A stretch of 64,000 bases of DNA from assembly GCA_018650285.1 (NCBI GenBank), contig JABIGF010000027.1, forward strand, positions 1-64,000, read 5' to 3'. Source of the DNA: Methanobacteriota archaeon (GTDB taxonomy: Archaea > Thermoplasmatota > Poseidoniia > Poseidoniales > Thalassarchaeaceae). The position numbers and the translations under genes are program-made. The notes under the pieces were generated by a model that was not told where the DNA came from, made no database searches, and saw only the letters and a list, made by a program, of their open reading frames with translations. Shown piece after piece: positions 17,294-28,600 of the stretch (position 1 is its first letter; each line of letters starts with the position of its first letter).

Positions 17294-17310
17294 CATGTAC
17301 TCCGTACATG
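17294..17310. promoter_or_regulatory. Perfect hairpin overlapping the start of the giant surface gene
   Basis: CATGTAC-TCC-GTACATG: 7-bp arms around a 3-nt loop. The second arm ends in the ATG at 17308-17310. If transcribed it would sequester the start codon; as DNA it could bind a dimeric regulator. Confidence 0.45.
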
Positions 17311-20300
17311 ATGGGGCGTAGTCTATGTCGGGCGACAATGCCAACAATGTTGGTGCTTTTGCTCGTCATATCTTATATGGCTCCGATTTTTGAAGTCACA
17401 GATTTAGAACAAAATTCTACAAACTACACTTCATTGAATACTGAAACAACAGTTTCAGTTTCTAGTTATCCGAATGGGACATCAGATACGCTAAAACTGG
17501 AAGTGCCGGTAAATCATGCTGTCACAAATTTAGACCTTAGCATATCCCCTCATATTCTTCCTCGAAGTGAATCAATTTCGTGGGATTCAGTTTCAGATTG
17601 GAATATGTCTGGGGTGATAACAGATGGCGTTGATTTCAATGGCACAGAAGGAATGAAGGTCCAACCAAGGGAAATAAGTTGGGATTTTGAATATCCAAAT
17701 AGCGCTGCATTCGCTGCTTCGGGTTGGACACTGGGTACAGGGTGGTATTGGGGATATGATTCAAGCCTAGGTCAAAACGGTGGCGTTCATGCTGGGACCA
17801 AAGCGATTTACACATACAATGGAAATTACCCAAATAATGTCCCATCTTCAGGATATTTTGCGACATCACCGGTTGTTGATTGTAGTTCTTGCTCAGGCAG
17901 TTGGCAGTTGAAATATTGGAAACGCCTAGGGATTGAATCATATTACTATGATCAAGCCCAAGTCCATATCAAGAACCAGCAAGGGAATTGGGTGACTGTT
18001 TGGAATTGGGCTGGATATTCCGTAAACCCAAGTACTTGGACGCAAATGTCCCATGACATCTCAAGTCATGTTAATGGAAACTCTAATCTTCAGGTTCGAT
18101 TCAAACTTGGAAGAACTGATGGTTCGGTCACATACACTGGTTGGAATGTAGATGATGTTGAATTCAAACCAGCAGGTGGAGGATTAGGAACGGGGGCGAA
18201 TTGGACATCTCCTGCCTTTGGCCCATCTGCTGTTGGCCCTCTGCAATCTCAAAAAGGCGCATATGGTTTGATGAGTATTGATGCAACAGTTCCACCCGGC
18301 TCATCTCTCACTTGGTCAGTTCTTGATGGATATTCTAAACAACCAATTGCTGGATATGTAGATATTAACTCATTTTCTGCGGATTTAGGAGCAATAGATT
18401 CAGAGAAACACCCCACCTTGAGGATTCGTTTGTATATGAATCAACCAACAGGGGCTAGTTCACCAATTATTCATGGATTGTATGCCCAAGGGCGATATGT
18501 ATCATCATTCCAATCCGATCCCGGTTGGACTGGAACAATTGGTTGGGATGGCGATTCATTCCCCGGCACTGGTTATATTGAATCTGATGTGTTTGAATCA
18601 AGACGTCCGATATCTAGGGTTAGGACTGATATTACTACTTCAGGTACTGGCGCTTGGCAAATGAAAGTCAATGATGAGACATGGGGATATGCTCCTCAAG
18701 GCTCGTGGCAAACAATGCCTACTTATGTTCACAAAGTACAGTTCCGTTGGTCATCAAATGTTGCGTCATCAGATTTCCGTTCGGTAGATATCAAAATTGA
18801 TACCGGTGGAATGCCAGAATCTCCAAGAATTGATACTGGCCTCGACGGCCTTGTTGAATGGGGTATTGAATCTCAAAGTATAGGGCAATGGGGTTGGCAA
18901 GACCGGCTTTCAACAGGAGGGTATTCCAAGGATTTCACTTGGACCACTTCAGGCACTAAACAGATTGGCGTTTGGCTTCCAAAGGATGGTTTGGAGGCAT
19001 TGAGTTACACATTGACACCAAGCACAGCTGGAATTCAGAATTTGAATACAAGCCTCACAATTTCAGGTACTGAGATAATGAATAGGCAGATGGGCACAAC
19101 CGGTTCAGTAAATCTTGTAGTTCTTTCACAAACAGAGATTTCAGAACTCAATTCAAATCTTTCAAACGCGACTGCAATTTGGCCCCCTCCTGGTAAACAA
19201 GTAGGGGTTGAATATATTCAAGGAGTATTTTCGGTATCTGCTGATTACGGCGGTATCCAACTTGGAGGTTTAGCAGCAGTACACCACCCTATAGCAAATC
19301 TCAGTTATTCAGCAACGGACGAAATGATATGGTCTATCAACGATATTATTCCAGCGAGCGGTACTTCTGGAAGCACGAAATTAGTCCCATTAACCGTACA
19401 AATGGCGAATAGTGGTTCTCTTAAAGCAACGATTACTGATTTTTCCTCAACTAGTGAAATAAGTACAGATTCTCTTGAAATTATTAATGGTACTACCACT
19501 CTTGCTCCATCACAACAATGGCTTGAAGTCAATTCTACACATACTGCACCAATCGGTACTGTGGCAGCAGTTCAATTGGATTTGATGGGTACTCTACATC
19601 AAGTACGCACACTGTGTCAAAATGATGGTTCTTTAGCCGCAGTTCCAGGGTCTACAGATTTAGAAATGGTACAATGGAAGCAGGGTGACGGTTGTCAGAT
19701 TTCAATAAATGGGACATCTGTTACTACCTCTATGAGATTCCGTTTGAATGCTTCTTGGGATGATGACCCAAGCATGATACTAAAGGTTAGATTAGTATTG
19801 ATTGATGGCAGAACTAGCGTGCCGAAGTTGCAGCCATTTGGAGTGGGTTCACAATTTGCAATTGAGAATGATGTTGAGGTGAAAGCTTGGGAAATGTACA
19901 ACGATTTAGGCGTGCCAATCCCAGTAAATAGATTATTTTTGAAATCAAACGCCCCTATTACAGTCAAAGTAGACCTTGGCTTCCCTAGTTTGGATAGTTG
20001 GTTTGCCCCACGTGCAAATGATGTGATGGTGAGGGTATTTGAGAACGATGTTGTCGTCGCCAATTCAACTGCCATCATCAATGGTTCAGTATCTATTCCT
20101 TTGATGACTCCTATGAGTTCTCAACCGGTGGAGTATCGAATTGACACCTTCACACTATTCGGCCAAGAAAATATTTCGTATATTTCTTTGAACAGAACTT
20201 ACCAAATCGACTCATTGGCACCAATGGTGATTAATCAAAATATTCGTAAATATGATCATTTACAGCAGTCACTTACACAGGAAATCAAGGTTGAAGTGTA

Positions 20301-22539
20301 CGACCGTCCAATATTGCCTGATTATCTTTCATTGATGTTATGGAGAGATTGGATTGATGATACCAATTACGATGGTTCACCAAATGCTACTGAATATATT
20401 GAATATCAAATGCAGACTCCATCTAATACGAGTCAAGCCCAAGGGAATTACACATTCCTCTTTGATGATACAGATGGCCCAAATGGTGGCATTGTAGCAG
20501 GTTATGTTGTTGGTTCTGATGCTGCGGGCAATCTAATCACACGTGGCGGTGGCTCGGGTATTGATGAACAACTTTTCACCTATCAATTGGCGCAAGATGG
20601 TGAGCCTTTGATCATTGGTCAAGGTGGCTTTGTTGATGGTGAGCATTCTTGGTTACACCCTGCCACACAGTATGAAATTGCCATCCCATTTGATGAGCCA
20701 AATGGTTTGTCGGACTTAGATTTTGTACGTTTACAACTCGCTAGCAATTCAATAGTAGATTCACTTGAAGTATTGTGGGATGCATCCACAAATCGTTGCA
20801 ACGGGACAGGCAGTTATCTGATAGTTAATTCATGTCATATTCATGCACGAGAAGGTGAAATTAGTCCGTTTACTTCTGAATTAGAAATCAGATTAGAATT
20901 TACTTTGGATTGGGGTTTGCCTTTAGAAAATGACCTCAGGCGCGCCCCAGCACTTACTGTCCAAGACCGTAGTGGTTCAGAATCGTGGCTTGAATTACCT
21001 CAATTGCGTTGGAGATTTTCACCAGACTTGGCAATAACTTCAGAGAGTATCCTACTCGAAGCAGAGAATGGTGCAGTTATTGGACAAAGTGCATGGGTGC
21101 AACCAGGTACTGGTTTGAATATTTCAGGACAGGTGACATTTGTTGAGACCGACTTAGCGCCATCTCTACCTTTCAATGTCTCAATTCTATTGGATGGTCA
21201 GCGTTATGTGGTTTCCACTACATCTGGATATTTCCTCGCACAACTATCAGCGCCTAGCGAATCAAAGAGTCATGCACTTTCATTTGAATTGGCAGGATTA
21301 CCTCCTGAAGCAGTTGATGCGACAGACCCTTCGGGAACTCTATTTTGGATAGAAGTTGATGATAACGCACCCACACCGGTATTGATTGATTCACCTAGAG
21401 AAGGTACAGAAATAGCAATCACTGACCTTTCTGCTGTAACTATTGAGTTGCGCCTTTCAGAACAAGAAAAGCTCAATGTAGACACATTAAATCTATACTT
21501 CAAAGTCGCATTAGCAAGTCAGCCCAATGGTGCAGCATTGATTGAAGGATCAACTCCGTTGACTGTCACAGGTTCTCCTGTAGGGCAATCAATTTTGGTA
21601 TTTTCATCAATTGATGTTGCTAGTAGACTACCTGATGATGCTTTCAATGATGCTCTGATACTTTCAGTTTGGGTGAAGGGAAGTGATATGGCTGGAAATG
21701 GTATGGAATCTTCAAGCCAATTTAATAGTGGTTCAACGCCTTTCGCATCTTGGGATATTGAGCATCTTGTTGCTGATATTGAATTGACTAAGATTAGTTA
21801 TTCACGTAGTGGTGAACTTGAAATTGGACAGACTACAATGGTTAGTATTGAGTTAAGAAATGCAGGTCATGCTTCGGGCACTGCTAAACTTCTAGCATAC
21901 GAAATGGGCAGAGATGGGGAAAATAGGTCACTCACTCCTGTTTCAATATCTATTGCTGTGCCAATGGGTGAGAGAGTTACTTACGATATTGACTGGATTC
22001 CTGAGGACAAAGGTGAGCGTTGGGTCGTATTGGTTTTGGATGATGGTTCCTCTATGGAAGGTGAACACATCAACATAAAACAGAAAAATTCTGATGACAC
22101 ATTATCCGGTGTATTTTCTGATGTACCAATGACATGGATGCTAGTTATTGCGGTGTTGTTGTTGATTCTGACATTGACGGTGGCTCTTGCACTAAGGACA
22201 GGCGGCGATGGTGAATCATCTCTAGATGATACTGATGATTGGGGTGATGGTTCAGAATGGGAAGATGATGACCAACAGCAGTCAACATATGCGAGCCCTG
22301 CTGAAGCGATGGCGGCAGCCCAATTTGTTTCACATGCAGGGGATGCGACTGCAGACCCTACTGCTTACACGGCCGCTCCTATTCAGCCAACTGGTGGCTA
22401 CCAACAACAAGAAGCATACCCATATGGTGACCAAACGCAACAACAGACACAACAGTGGACTCAGGAGCAATGGCTCGCATATCAGCAACAATATCAGCAA
22501 TATTACAATCAAGATGGTCAGCCGCCACCGCCGCAGTAA
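17308..22539 (+). CDS. Giant membrane-anchored surface protein with Gln-rich cytosolic tail
   Basis: A 1743-residue secreted protein. An N-terminal hydrophobic signal (TMLVLLLVISYMAPIF) is followed by about 1580 residues of extracellular beta-rich sequence. Residues about 130-290 look like a jelly-roll MAM/immune-inhibitor-A-type module (W-rich, ending TGWNVDDVEF). Near residues 1488-1590 there is a CARDB-like adhesion domain (VSIELRNAGHASG ... YDIDW). A transmembrane helix (about 1609-1632) precedes a cytosolic tail that begins acidic and ends in a Gln/Tyr-rich stretch with a final PPPPQ. The function is unknown; adhesion or substrate capture is plausible. RNase P RNA follows. The reading frame is continuous over 5.2 kb. 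Confidence 0.9.
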   Translation: MMGRSLCRATMPTMLVLLLVISYMAPIFEVTDLEQNSTNYTSLNTETTVSVSSYPNGTSDTLKLEVPVNHAVTNLDLSISPHILPRSESISWDSVSDWNMSGVITDGVDFNGTEGMKVQPREISWDFEYPNSAAFAASGWTLGTGWYWGYDSSLGQNGGVHAGTKAIYTYNGNYPNNVPSSGYFATSPVVDCSSCSGSWQLKYWKRLGIESYYYDQAQVHIKNQQGNWVTVWNWAGYSVNPSTWTQMSHDISSHVNGNSNLQVRFKLGRTDGSVTYTGWNVDDVEFKPAGGGLGTGANWTSPAFGPSAVGPLQSQKGAYGLMSIDATVPPGSSLTWSVLDGYSKQPIAGYVDINSFSADLGAIDSEKHPTLRIRLYMNQPTGASSPIIHGLYAQGRYVSSFQSDPGWTGTIGWDGDSFPGTGYIESDVFESRRPISRVRTDITTSGTGAWQMKVNDETWGYAPQGSWQTMPTYVHKVQFRWSSNVASSDFRSVDIKIDTGGMPESPRIDTGLDGLVEWGIESQSIGQWGWQDRLSTGGYSKDFTWTTSGTKQIGVWLPKDGLEALSYTLTPSTAGIQNLNTSLTISGTEIMNRQMGTTGSVNLVVLSQTEISELNSNLSNATAIWPPPGKQVGVEYIQGVFSVSADYGGIQLGGLAAVHHPIANLSYSATDEMIWSINDIIPASGTSGSTKLVPLTVQMANSGSLKATITDFSSTSEISTDSLEIINGTTTLAPSQQWLEVNSTHTAPIGTVAAVQLDLMGTLHQVRTLCQNDGSLAAVPGSTDLEMVQWKQGDGCQISINGTSVTTSMRFRLNASWDDDPSMILKVRLVLIDGRTSVPKLQPFGVGSQFAIENDVEVKAWEMYNDLGVPIPVNRLFLKSNAPITVKVDLGFPSLDSWFAPRANDVMVRVFENDVVVANSTAIINGSVSIPLMTPMSSQPVEYRIDTFTLFGQENISYISLNRTYQIDSLAPMVINQNIRKYDHLQQSLTQEIKVEVYDRPILPDYLSLMLWRDWIDDTNYDGSPNATEYIEYQMQTPSNTSQAQGNYTFLFDDTDGPNGGIVAGYVVGSDAAGNLITRGGGSGIDEQLFTYQLAQDGEPLIIGQGGFVDGEHSWLHPATQYEIAIPFDEPNGLSDLDFVRLQLASNSIVDSLEVLWDASTNRCNGTGSYLIVNSCHIHAREGEISPFTSELEIRLEFTLDWGLPLENDLRRAPALTVQDRSGSESWLELPQLRWRFSPDLAITSESILLEAENGAVIGQSAWVQPGTGLNISGQVTFVETDLAPSLPFNVSILLDGQRYVVSTTSGYFLAQLSAPSESKSHALSFELAGLPPEAVDATDPSGTLFWIEVDDNAPTPVLIDSPREGTEIAITDLSAVTIELRLSEQEKLNVDTLNLYFKVALASQPNGAALIEGSTPLTVTGSPVGQSILVFSSIDVASRLPDDAFNDALILSVWVKGSDMAGNGMESSSQFNSGSTPFASWDIEHLVADIELTKISYSRSGELEIGQTTMVSIELRNAGHASGTAKLLAYEMGRDGENRSLTPVSISIAVPMGERVTYDIDWIPEDKGERWVVLVLDDGSSMEGEHINIKQKNSDDTLSGVFSDVPMTWMLVIAVLLLILTLTVALALRTGGDGESSLDDTDDWGDGSEWEDDDQQQSTYASPAEAMAAAQFVSHAGDATADPTAYTAAPIQPTGGYQQQEAYPYGDQTQQQTQQWTQEQWLAYQQQYQQYYNQDGQPPPPQ

Positions 22540-22626
22540 TTTCTGTCATTATTTCTAGAAATTTTGCAATTCTTGGATAGTTTCATATTCCGTTTCCTTG
22601 ATAGCAGAGAAGGTGCCCGCAAAAGT

Positions 22627-22934
22627 TGCGAGGGAGTAGGAGGGCTGCTGACAGTGTACGACACTGAGGAAAGTCCCCTCTCCACCATGCAGGCGCCCCG
22701 ATTCACTTCGGGAGCCCGGGAGGGCTGGCTCTGCTTAAGCAACGAACCGGTGCAGATGTGTACAATGAATCCGAAAGGAGGAGATTATCTGTTACTGGCT
22801 GAGACGAGCAACCGCGCTGGTGCAAGTCCAAACAGTTCCGTTGAGGCGTATGGAAGAGGAACGGGTAGGACGCTAAGTTGAATGCAGCTAACCGAAAGGC
22901 GAACAAAAAGGGGCTTACTCCCTACTCCCTCGCA
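22627..22934 (+). ncRNA. rnpB: RNase P RNA
   Basis: The catalytic RNA that matures tRNA 5' ends. The ends form a perfect 14-bp P1 helix: TGCGAGGGAGTAGG at 22627-22640 pairs with CCTACTCCCTCGCA at 22921-22934. The conserved CR-I sequence GAGGAAAGTCC is at 22666-22676. GAGACGAGCAACCGC-type core sequence lies in the middle. The CR-V AAAAAGGGGCTTAC is at about 22905-22918, just before the closing strand. Size (about 308 nt) fits an archaeal type A-like RNA. It sits between two surface-protein genes. Confidence 0.95.
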
Positions 22935-22939
22935 CCCAT

Positions 22940-25612
22940 CTAATCTTCAAATAATTCATCAATAATTGGGATTGTTGTTTCCTCAATTAATGGAGAAACC
23001 TCAACTTGACTTGGCATATTTCTCAATTCTTGTTCTACTTCAATAGTAGAGATGTCCATTGGATCTATCCAATTATGCTGCTGCTTTTCTGCTCGATTGC
23101 CACGATTCATTCGAATAATTGAACCTAAGGTGAGAGTAATTCCTATGGCCATCAAAATTGCTAGAAGTGAATCTACTAATGCTGATGATTGCCAAGATTC
23201 AGTTTCTTGTTCGGTGACCTGTGTATCTCCTTCGGCGTCATTCGCATCATCAGTGGTATCATCTACTATTTCGTCAATGATTATTGGTTCTAGTGGCCAG
23301 AATATGTCCACCCGCTTTTCTGCCCATGAATGTTGATGTTCTATTCTAACTACTAACTCATAAGATTCTACTTTTGGTTCGAACTCAATGTTTCTTGTGT
23401 GTGGTGATTGGTCTTCATACCACTCATTATCTATGCTCAAATTGAAAAGACAATCATTTTCGCAACTAGCATTCATTGTAAGAACTGCTGAGTCGTTATA
23501 ACTTGATGGCCAATGTATTACTTCAAGGCTGATTGACATTGAGGGGCAACCACGAATTGACCCAGGGGTTAATTCGCATTCATCTCTTGAGTCAACTCGT
23601 CCATCTCCATCGCTATCACGTTGGCTTGGAGAACAGCCCACTTCATTAGCAACCTCATCTGTTGGTGTAAAGTCGCAGATGTCAATGTCATCAGAGACAC
23701 CATCTTCATCGGTATCAAGTTGTGAAAGTGAACAGCCAACAGAATCTATTTCTGCACCTAATGGCGTGTTTGGGCAGAGGTCATTTTCATCATTAATTTC
23801 ATCTCCATCGCTATCCAGTTGGCTTAGTGAGCATCCATTTACATCCACGTTTTCGCCAGATGGTGTATTTGGGCAGAGGTCAATATTATTCATCACCCCA
23901 TCCCAATCTTGGTCAATTTGATTTTCAGCACAGCCAACAATATTGACGCTCAGGTTAGAATCGGTATTTGGACAGGAGTCTTGGTCATCAGTCACACCGT
24001 CTTCATCACTATCTTTCTGATAGTCTGCACAGCCGTTTGAATCAACAGTTATTCCAACTGGTGCTGATTGAGGGCAGATATCAATATCATCACTTACGCC
24101 ATCATTATCACCGTCTTTTTGGTAATCTGCACAGCCGTTTTCATCAACGATGCTTCCGTTTGATGTCCCAGGGCATTGATCAAGCAAATCATTGATTCCA
24201 TCTTCGTCACTATCTAGGTCTACAAGTCTGCAACCAAAATGATTAACTAAATCTCCAATCGGTGTTTTTGGGCAATTATCAATATTATTTTCAATCCCAT
24301 CTCCATCAGTATCAGGGATGCCAATTTGTTCAATTACATACATGCCCAGCAATTTATGTGTGGTCCCTGTTGGATGAATATTATCAAAGAAGATGAATTG
24401 GTCAACGGTTGGCTCAATGTAATCATTTGAGTCACAAGTAATACCGTCATGGTGGCATGCTGCATGAGTGGAATTGGTTATTCCATAGAATGAACCATTC
24501 CAGTAGATGGTTTCAAACATTTCAAAGATATCAATTAATTGAATGTTGATATTTAGTGCACTTTCCCTTGCAATCATTGCAGTTTCAAGTTTAGCATTGA
24601 AATCAATCATTCTAGCATGCATGGCCTGTTTATCACTATCGCTTTCTCCAGAATATGTGGGTGTTTTCTCAAGGGGTGGCATGTTGAGTACGATAATGTC
24701 AGATGCTCCATCTGAGTTTAAGTCGTTAACATGGTCAACAAGGTAGTTTACCACTTTTTGAGTATTTGTTTCACCACTGTTCAAGAAATTATTACCTCCA
24801 CCCCATACAGCTACTTTTTCATTTGGCCCAATCCAATAATTGTTGGTGTAATCTTCAATTTGTTTCCCGAGATTCGGAATTACAAAGTAGTTGAGGCCAT
24901 CACCTGCTTCAGCCCCACCAAATGCACGGTTTGAACCAGAGTTGCTACCTGTACCAGGGGATGGAGTAAGGCCTAATTCAGTAGCAACATGCTCATTCCA
25001 CATCGGTCCAGTAGAAAATCTTCCGTAATAATAGGGCGGGGATTCTGGGGTGCCATATGTTGCCTTTGAATTGCCCATATCACTTAATGAATCACCAAAA
25101 ACCAAGAATTTTGATGCATTTGGGTTTATCGTTGTTTGAAAGATTACAAATTCCATTTCAGTATAATCCAATAATTGGTTTCTGCTTTGGTCCCAAAGCA
25201 CACATCTGATGGTGTATTCATATGTACCATTTTTCCATAATTCAAAGGTAGGGATAGAGAAGGAAAGAGAGCCGTTCACTGTAGGGAAACCGATTCCCGA
25301 ACCATTGTATGTTTCTGTGCCATTATTTGCATACCCTGCATGGAATGTGTAATCGTAGTGATATTGGTTGTTACTCGAGTTATCAATTCCTTCCCAAGTT
25401 AGATTCCAAGTAAATAATTCACCCGTTTCAAAGATATAGGAATTTGGCAATAAAGGGTCGTTTTCTAACTCGATTCCGATATTTTCATTGCCAGTTATGG
25501 ATTTACTTGTCCCAGCAGATATTGTGACAGTTCCCACAGGAATTAGAATTAGCATTATTATTGCAAAAATAGAGGCGCGCCTTTGACGCAGGTATCTATT
25601 GCGCTTGCTCAC
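22940..25612 (-). CDS. Secreted GDSL lipase/esterase with thrombospondin-3-type repeats and membrane anchor
   Basis: An 890-residue surface hydrolase. It begins at GTG with a basic start and a hydrophobic signal (IFAIIMLILIPVGTVTISA). A beta-sandwich precedes an SGNH/GDSL domain: FGDSLSDMG with nucleophile S175, the GGAEAGDG and WGGGNNF blocks (oxyanion Gly and Asn), and block V DNIHPTG near 415-420, which supplies Asp and His. About nine DxDxDGxxDxxDxCP repeats follow (about 430-690), calcium-binding modules of thrombospondin type 3 with paired cysteines. A further beta domain, an acidic linker and a transmembrane helix (about 825-848) end the protein. It probably cleaves ester bonds in lipids or polysaccharides outside the cell. 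Confidence 0.9.
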   Translation of the reverse strand: MSKRNRYLRQRRASIFAIIMLILIPVGTVTISAGTSKSITGNENIGIELENDPLLPNSYIFETGELFTWNLTWEGIDNSSNNQYHYDYTFHAGYANNGTETYNGSGIGFPTVNGSLSFSIPTFELWKNGTYEYTIRCVLWDQSRNQLLDYTEMEFVIFQTTINPNASKFLVFGDSLSDMGNSKATYGTPESPPYYYGRFSTGPMWNEHVATELGLTPSPGTGSNSGSNRAFGGAEAGDGLNYFVIPNLGKQIEDYTNNYWIGPNEKVAVWGGGNNFLNSGETNTQKVVNYLVDHVNDLNSDGASDIIVLNMPPLEKTPTYSGESDSDKQAMHARMIDFNAKLETAMIARESALNINIQLIDIFEMFETIYWNGSFYGITNSTHAACHHDGITCDSNDYIEPTVDQFIFFDNIHPTGTTHKLLGMYVIEQIGIPDTDGDGIENNIDNCPKTPIGDLVNHFGCRLVDLDSDEDGINDLLDQCPGTSNGSIVDENGCADYQKDGDNDGVSDDIDICPQSAPVGITVDSNGCADYQKDSDEDGVTDDQDSCPNTDSNLSVNIVGCAENQIDQDWDGVMNNIDLCPNTPSGENVDVNGCSLSQLDSDGDEINDENDLCPNTPLGAEIDSVGCSLSQLDTDEDGVSDDIDICDFTPTDEVANEVGCSPSQRDSDGDGRVDSRDECELTPGSIRGCPSMSISLEVIHWPSSYNDSAVLTMNASCENDCLFNLSIDNEWYEDQSPHTRNIEFEPKVESYELVVRIEHQHSWAEKRVDIFWPLEPIIIDEIVDDTTDDANDAEGDTQVTEQETESWQSSALVDSLLAILMAIGITLTLGSIIRMNRGNRAEKQQHNWIDPMDISTIEVEQELRNMPSQVEVSPLIEETTIPIIDELFED

Positions 25613-25628
25613 ACTCGCCGTAGGCGAG
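25612..25628. promoter_or_regulatory. Perfect hairpin at the GDSL lipase start
   Basis: ACTCGCC-GTA-GGCGAGT, 7-bp arms with a 3-nt loop, directly abutting the GTG start on the minus strand. It lies in the 45-nt gap after the RND transporter gene, so it could be that gene's terminator or a leader structure of the lipase gene. Confidence 0.45.
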
Positions 25629-25657
25629 TTATTACCATTTAATTTGTCGTAGAATGT

Positions 25658-28600
25658 TCATCCTGTTAATTCGGCATCCATGGTGTCGCTAGTCAAATGA
25701 GCCGTATCATCGTAATCTTGCCAAGCCCCTTCTCCTTTGATGGCTGATCCTATTGTGCGATATCCTACAAGCATTGCAGGCAGAAGAATTGCGCTTGTTA
25801 GCAGAGCTAGGAAAATTAAGAGCATCATCAAGGTGAAGAAATTTCGCAACCCTGGTATTGCTAAAGTCAGGCCCGCTGCTAATCCAGCAGATGTAGTCAC
25901 TGTGGTTTCAAAAATTGTTTGACCGGTTCTTGCTACCGCCTTGACAATTCCACTCGGTGTTTCGCCTTCTTCCCTAATCCTGTCCATCACATGGATTGAA
26001 TCGTCTACACCTATTCCAAACACAATGGTGCTAATCATTGCAGTGAAGACGTTAACATTCACATCTCCACCACGCATCAGTAAGGGTTGCCATAGAACTA
26101 CAACACCCACTGCAGTCATTGTGAAAAACGCTAATCTTGGACTTCGGAATAGAATTGTCATTGCAATAAGCAATACTAACATCGTGGCAATTGTGGCATC
26201 AGATTGTGCATCGTGTACCCCTTTGTTAATGTCTAATGATACTGGTAAGCCACCAGTTAGGAGGGAATTTTTCACTCCATCGACTCCCATGGCATTGCAG
26301 GAAAGTGCATCTTCACATCCACCATCAGAAAGGTATGTGTCAAGTTGATCCCTTAATTCACTTGCAACAGAAAGGGCAATGTATGGCTGATTAACATAAA
26401 CTAGTGTTTTTGTTTCTCCAAGATTGGCCATTGGCTCATTCATTAACATTGAACGAATTTCGTATGAGAGTGTGTCAAAAGCAATGTTAATCATTACTTC
26501 TCTAGATGTTGCAGTGGTAATTACAATGTCTCCTGTTAGGATGCATTCTAGTTGAGCGGGGTCATCCCAGCAAGGCGAGTGGAGAATTTCCCATAATGAC
26601 CGGTCGTACATTTGTTGCCCTGATAAATTGACGTTAATGTGAACTGCTTTTAGAATCGTTACAAGACTAACAGATGTAGTATTTGCTACATGATCAATTT
26701 TTTCTTCCTGCATATATTCTATCGAATCTAATACTTCTAGATGGCGTATTGGTGCAATATCATCTTGGACACCGCGTTCTTCTGCATCAATAATGAACAT
26801 GTTTGTTTGTCCGCCTTGGAAGACTCTAGAATATTCTGCTAATGCTTCATAGGATTCTAGCCCTGGTGGAACTTCATCGCTTGAACCAGTAATGTCTTTC
26901 CCTAATTCTGCACCTAATATCCAAGCACCAGCGCCACTAATTAACAGGGCTACAATTAGGACTGCCCACCATCCTCTTACTGGGACTTCACCAATTTTCT
27001 CCCATACCTTCTCTGCTTTCTTTCCACCAGTTTTTTTGTAACGAACAATCCACCCTAAAGCAGGTACCAATATTATGCTAAAGAAAAAGGTGCAAGTGAT
27101 TCCTAACACAAGAGTGATTCCCACAGTACGCATTGGTTGAATTGGCACTAACCATTCCCATGCAAGTACGCTAAATCCTATGATGGTGGTAATTGCTGAA
27201 AGTAGTACTGCGTGACCTGTAGTCATTATGGTGTGGACAGTTGCATCTAGGTAGAGTTTCTTGTCCCAAGGGTCTAGTTCTTCTACTGGTTCGCCGTCCC
27301 TTCTTGCAGCCCAAGCCGATTGAGCATTATCCTCTAACATCTTATTTCTTGTTTCTTCGATTCTGTTGATTAGATGGAGAGCGTAATCAACTCCAAGACC
27401 AATTAAGATGGGGCCAGAAGCAATAATCATGGGTGTCAGCATAATATCTAGAATTACTGTAGTTCCAAATGTGACGGCAAGAGAAAGTATGATTGGAGTC
27501 CCACAGATAATTATGACCTTGGGATTGCGGTGAAGAGCAATCATGATGAGGCATACAAACGCAAGGCTGATGGGCAGCATATCTTCTAATACGAGATAGA
27601 TTGCGTCTGAAACATCATGCAATACAGGAGTTAATCCTGTGACAGTTACTGCTTGGCGAGTAGGGATTTCATTCCATCTTTCATCATCCATACTTGAGAG
27701 TTTGATTTCCTCATAATCGCGTCCACAAAGTGGGTCATCAAACGCGTCGTAGCTTCTTGCACATTCTGCAATAACTGATTTGACATGTTGAATGAATGCT
27801 TTATGGTCAAGTATCTCATTGCCATCAGGGTCAGTGCGTGAATCAACATCAGTTCCAGCCATATCGAATCTGATACCCATGACGACGACAGCAGTATCCC
27901 ATACACCATCTCCATTAGTATCTACAACTAGATTCTCTAACGCTCCACCTAGATTTTCAACAGTATTGTTGATTTGGTCTTGGTTCGTTGGAATGACATA
28001 TGTGTCGCGGGGGTCTTGGTTGGTTATTTGACAATCATTTGAGGTTTGGATTGGCAGACCATATTTTTCGACCGAACAGGCAAATCTACTAGGGGCTGAA
28101 TTTGCTTCTTTGATTAATTGGGGGGCGCTGAGTATCCAGACGACTCCATCTTCTGAGCCGCGATCATCTTTATTCCAATCTATTCCTCTCGCGTATCGCC
28201 CTTCCGCTTTGTTATCATCATCCCCTTCAAGATAACTAATTTGTTGAAGAATTGCAACGTCAGTAATATTTTCATTTCCACGAAGAGTGGGGTCTTCTAT
28301 AGCATTATTTGTATGCACATAAAGTAAGACGATATCCGTTGACCATTGCTCTCTGACATCAAGTAGTAATTCTGTTGAGTCAGCCCCATCGGGGAGATAT
28401 ATTTCTACATCCCCATTGATTTGTTGACCAAATTTCATCGCATCTTTGCCAACTAGAAGAGTGAGTAGAACCATCACCAAGACAATTGGTACTGGTGAGC
28501 GGAAGATAGTTCGATAAAATCGTCGAGCTTGACCTTCCATGAAAGAATGGGTCCAGCCTGAAATTTCTGCAACTTTACCACGTGCTTTTTCTGAAATATC

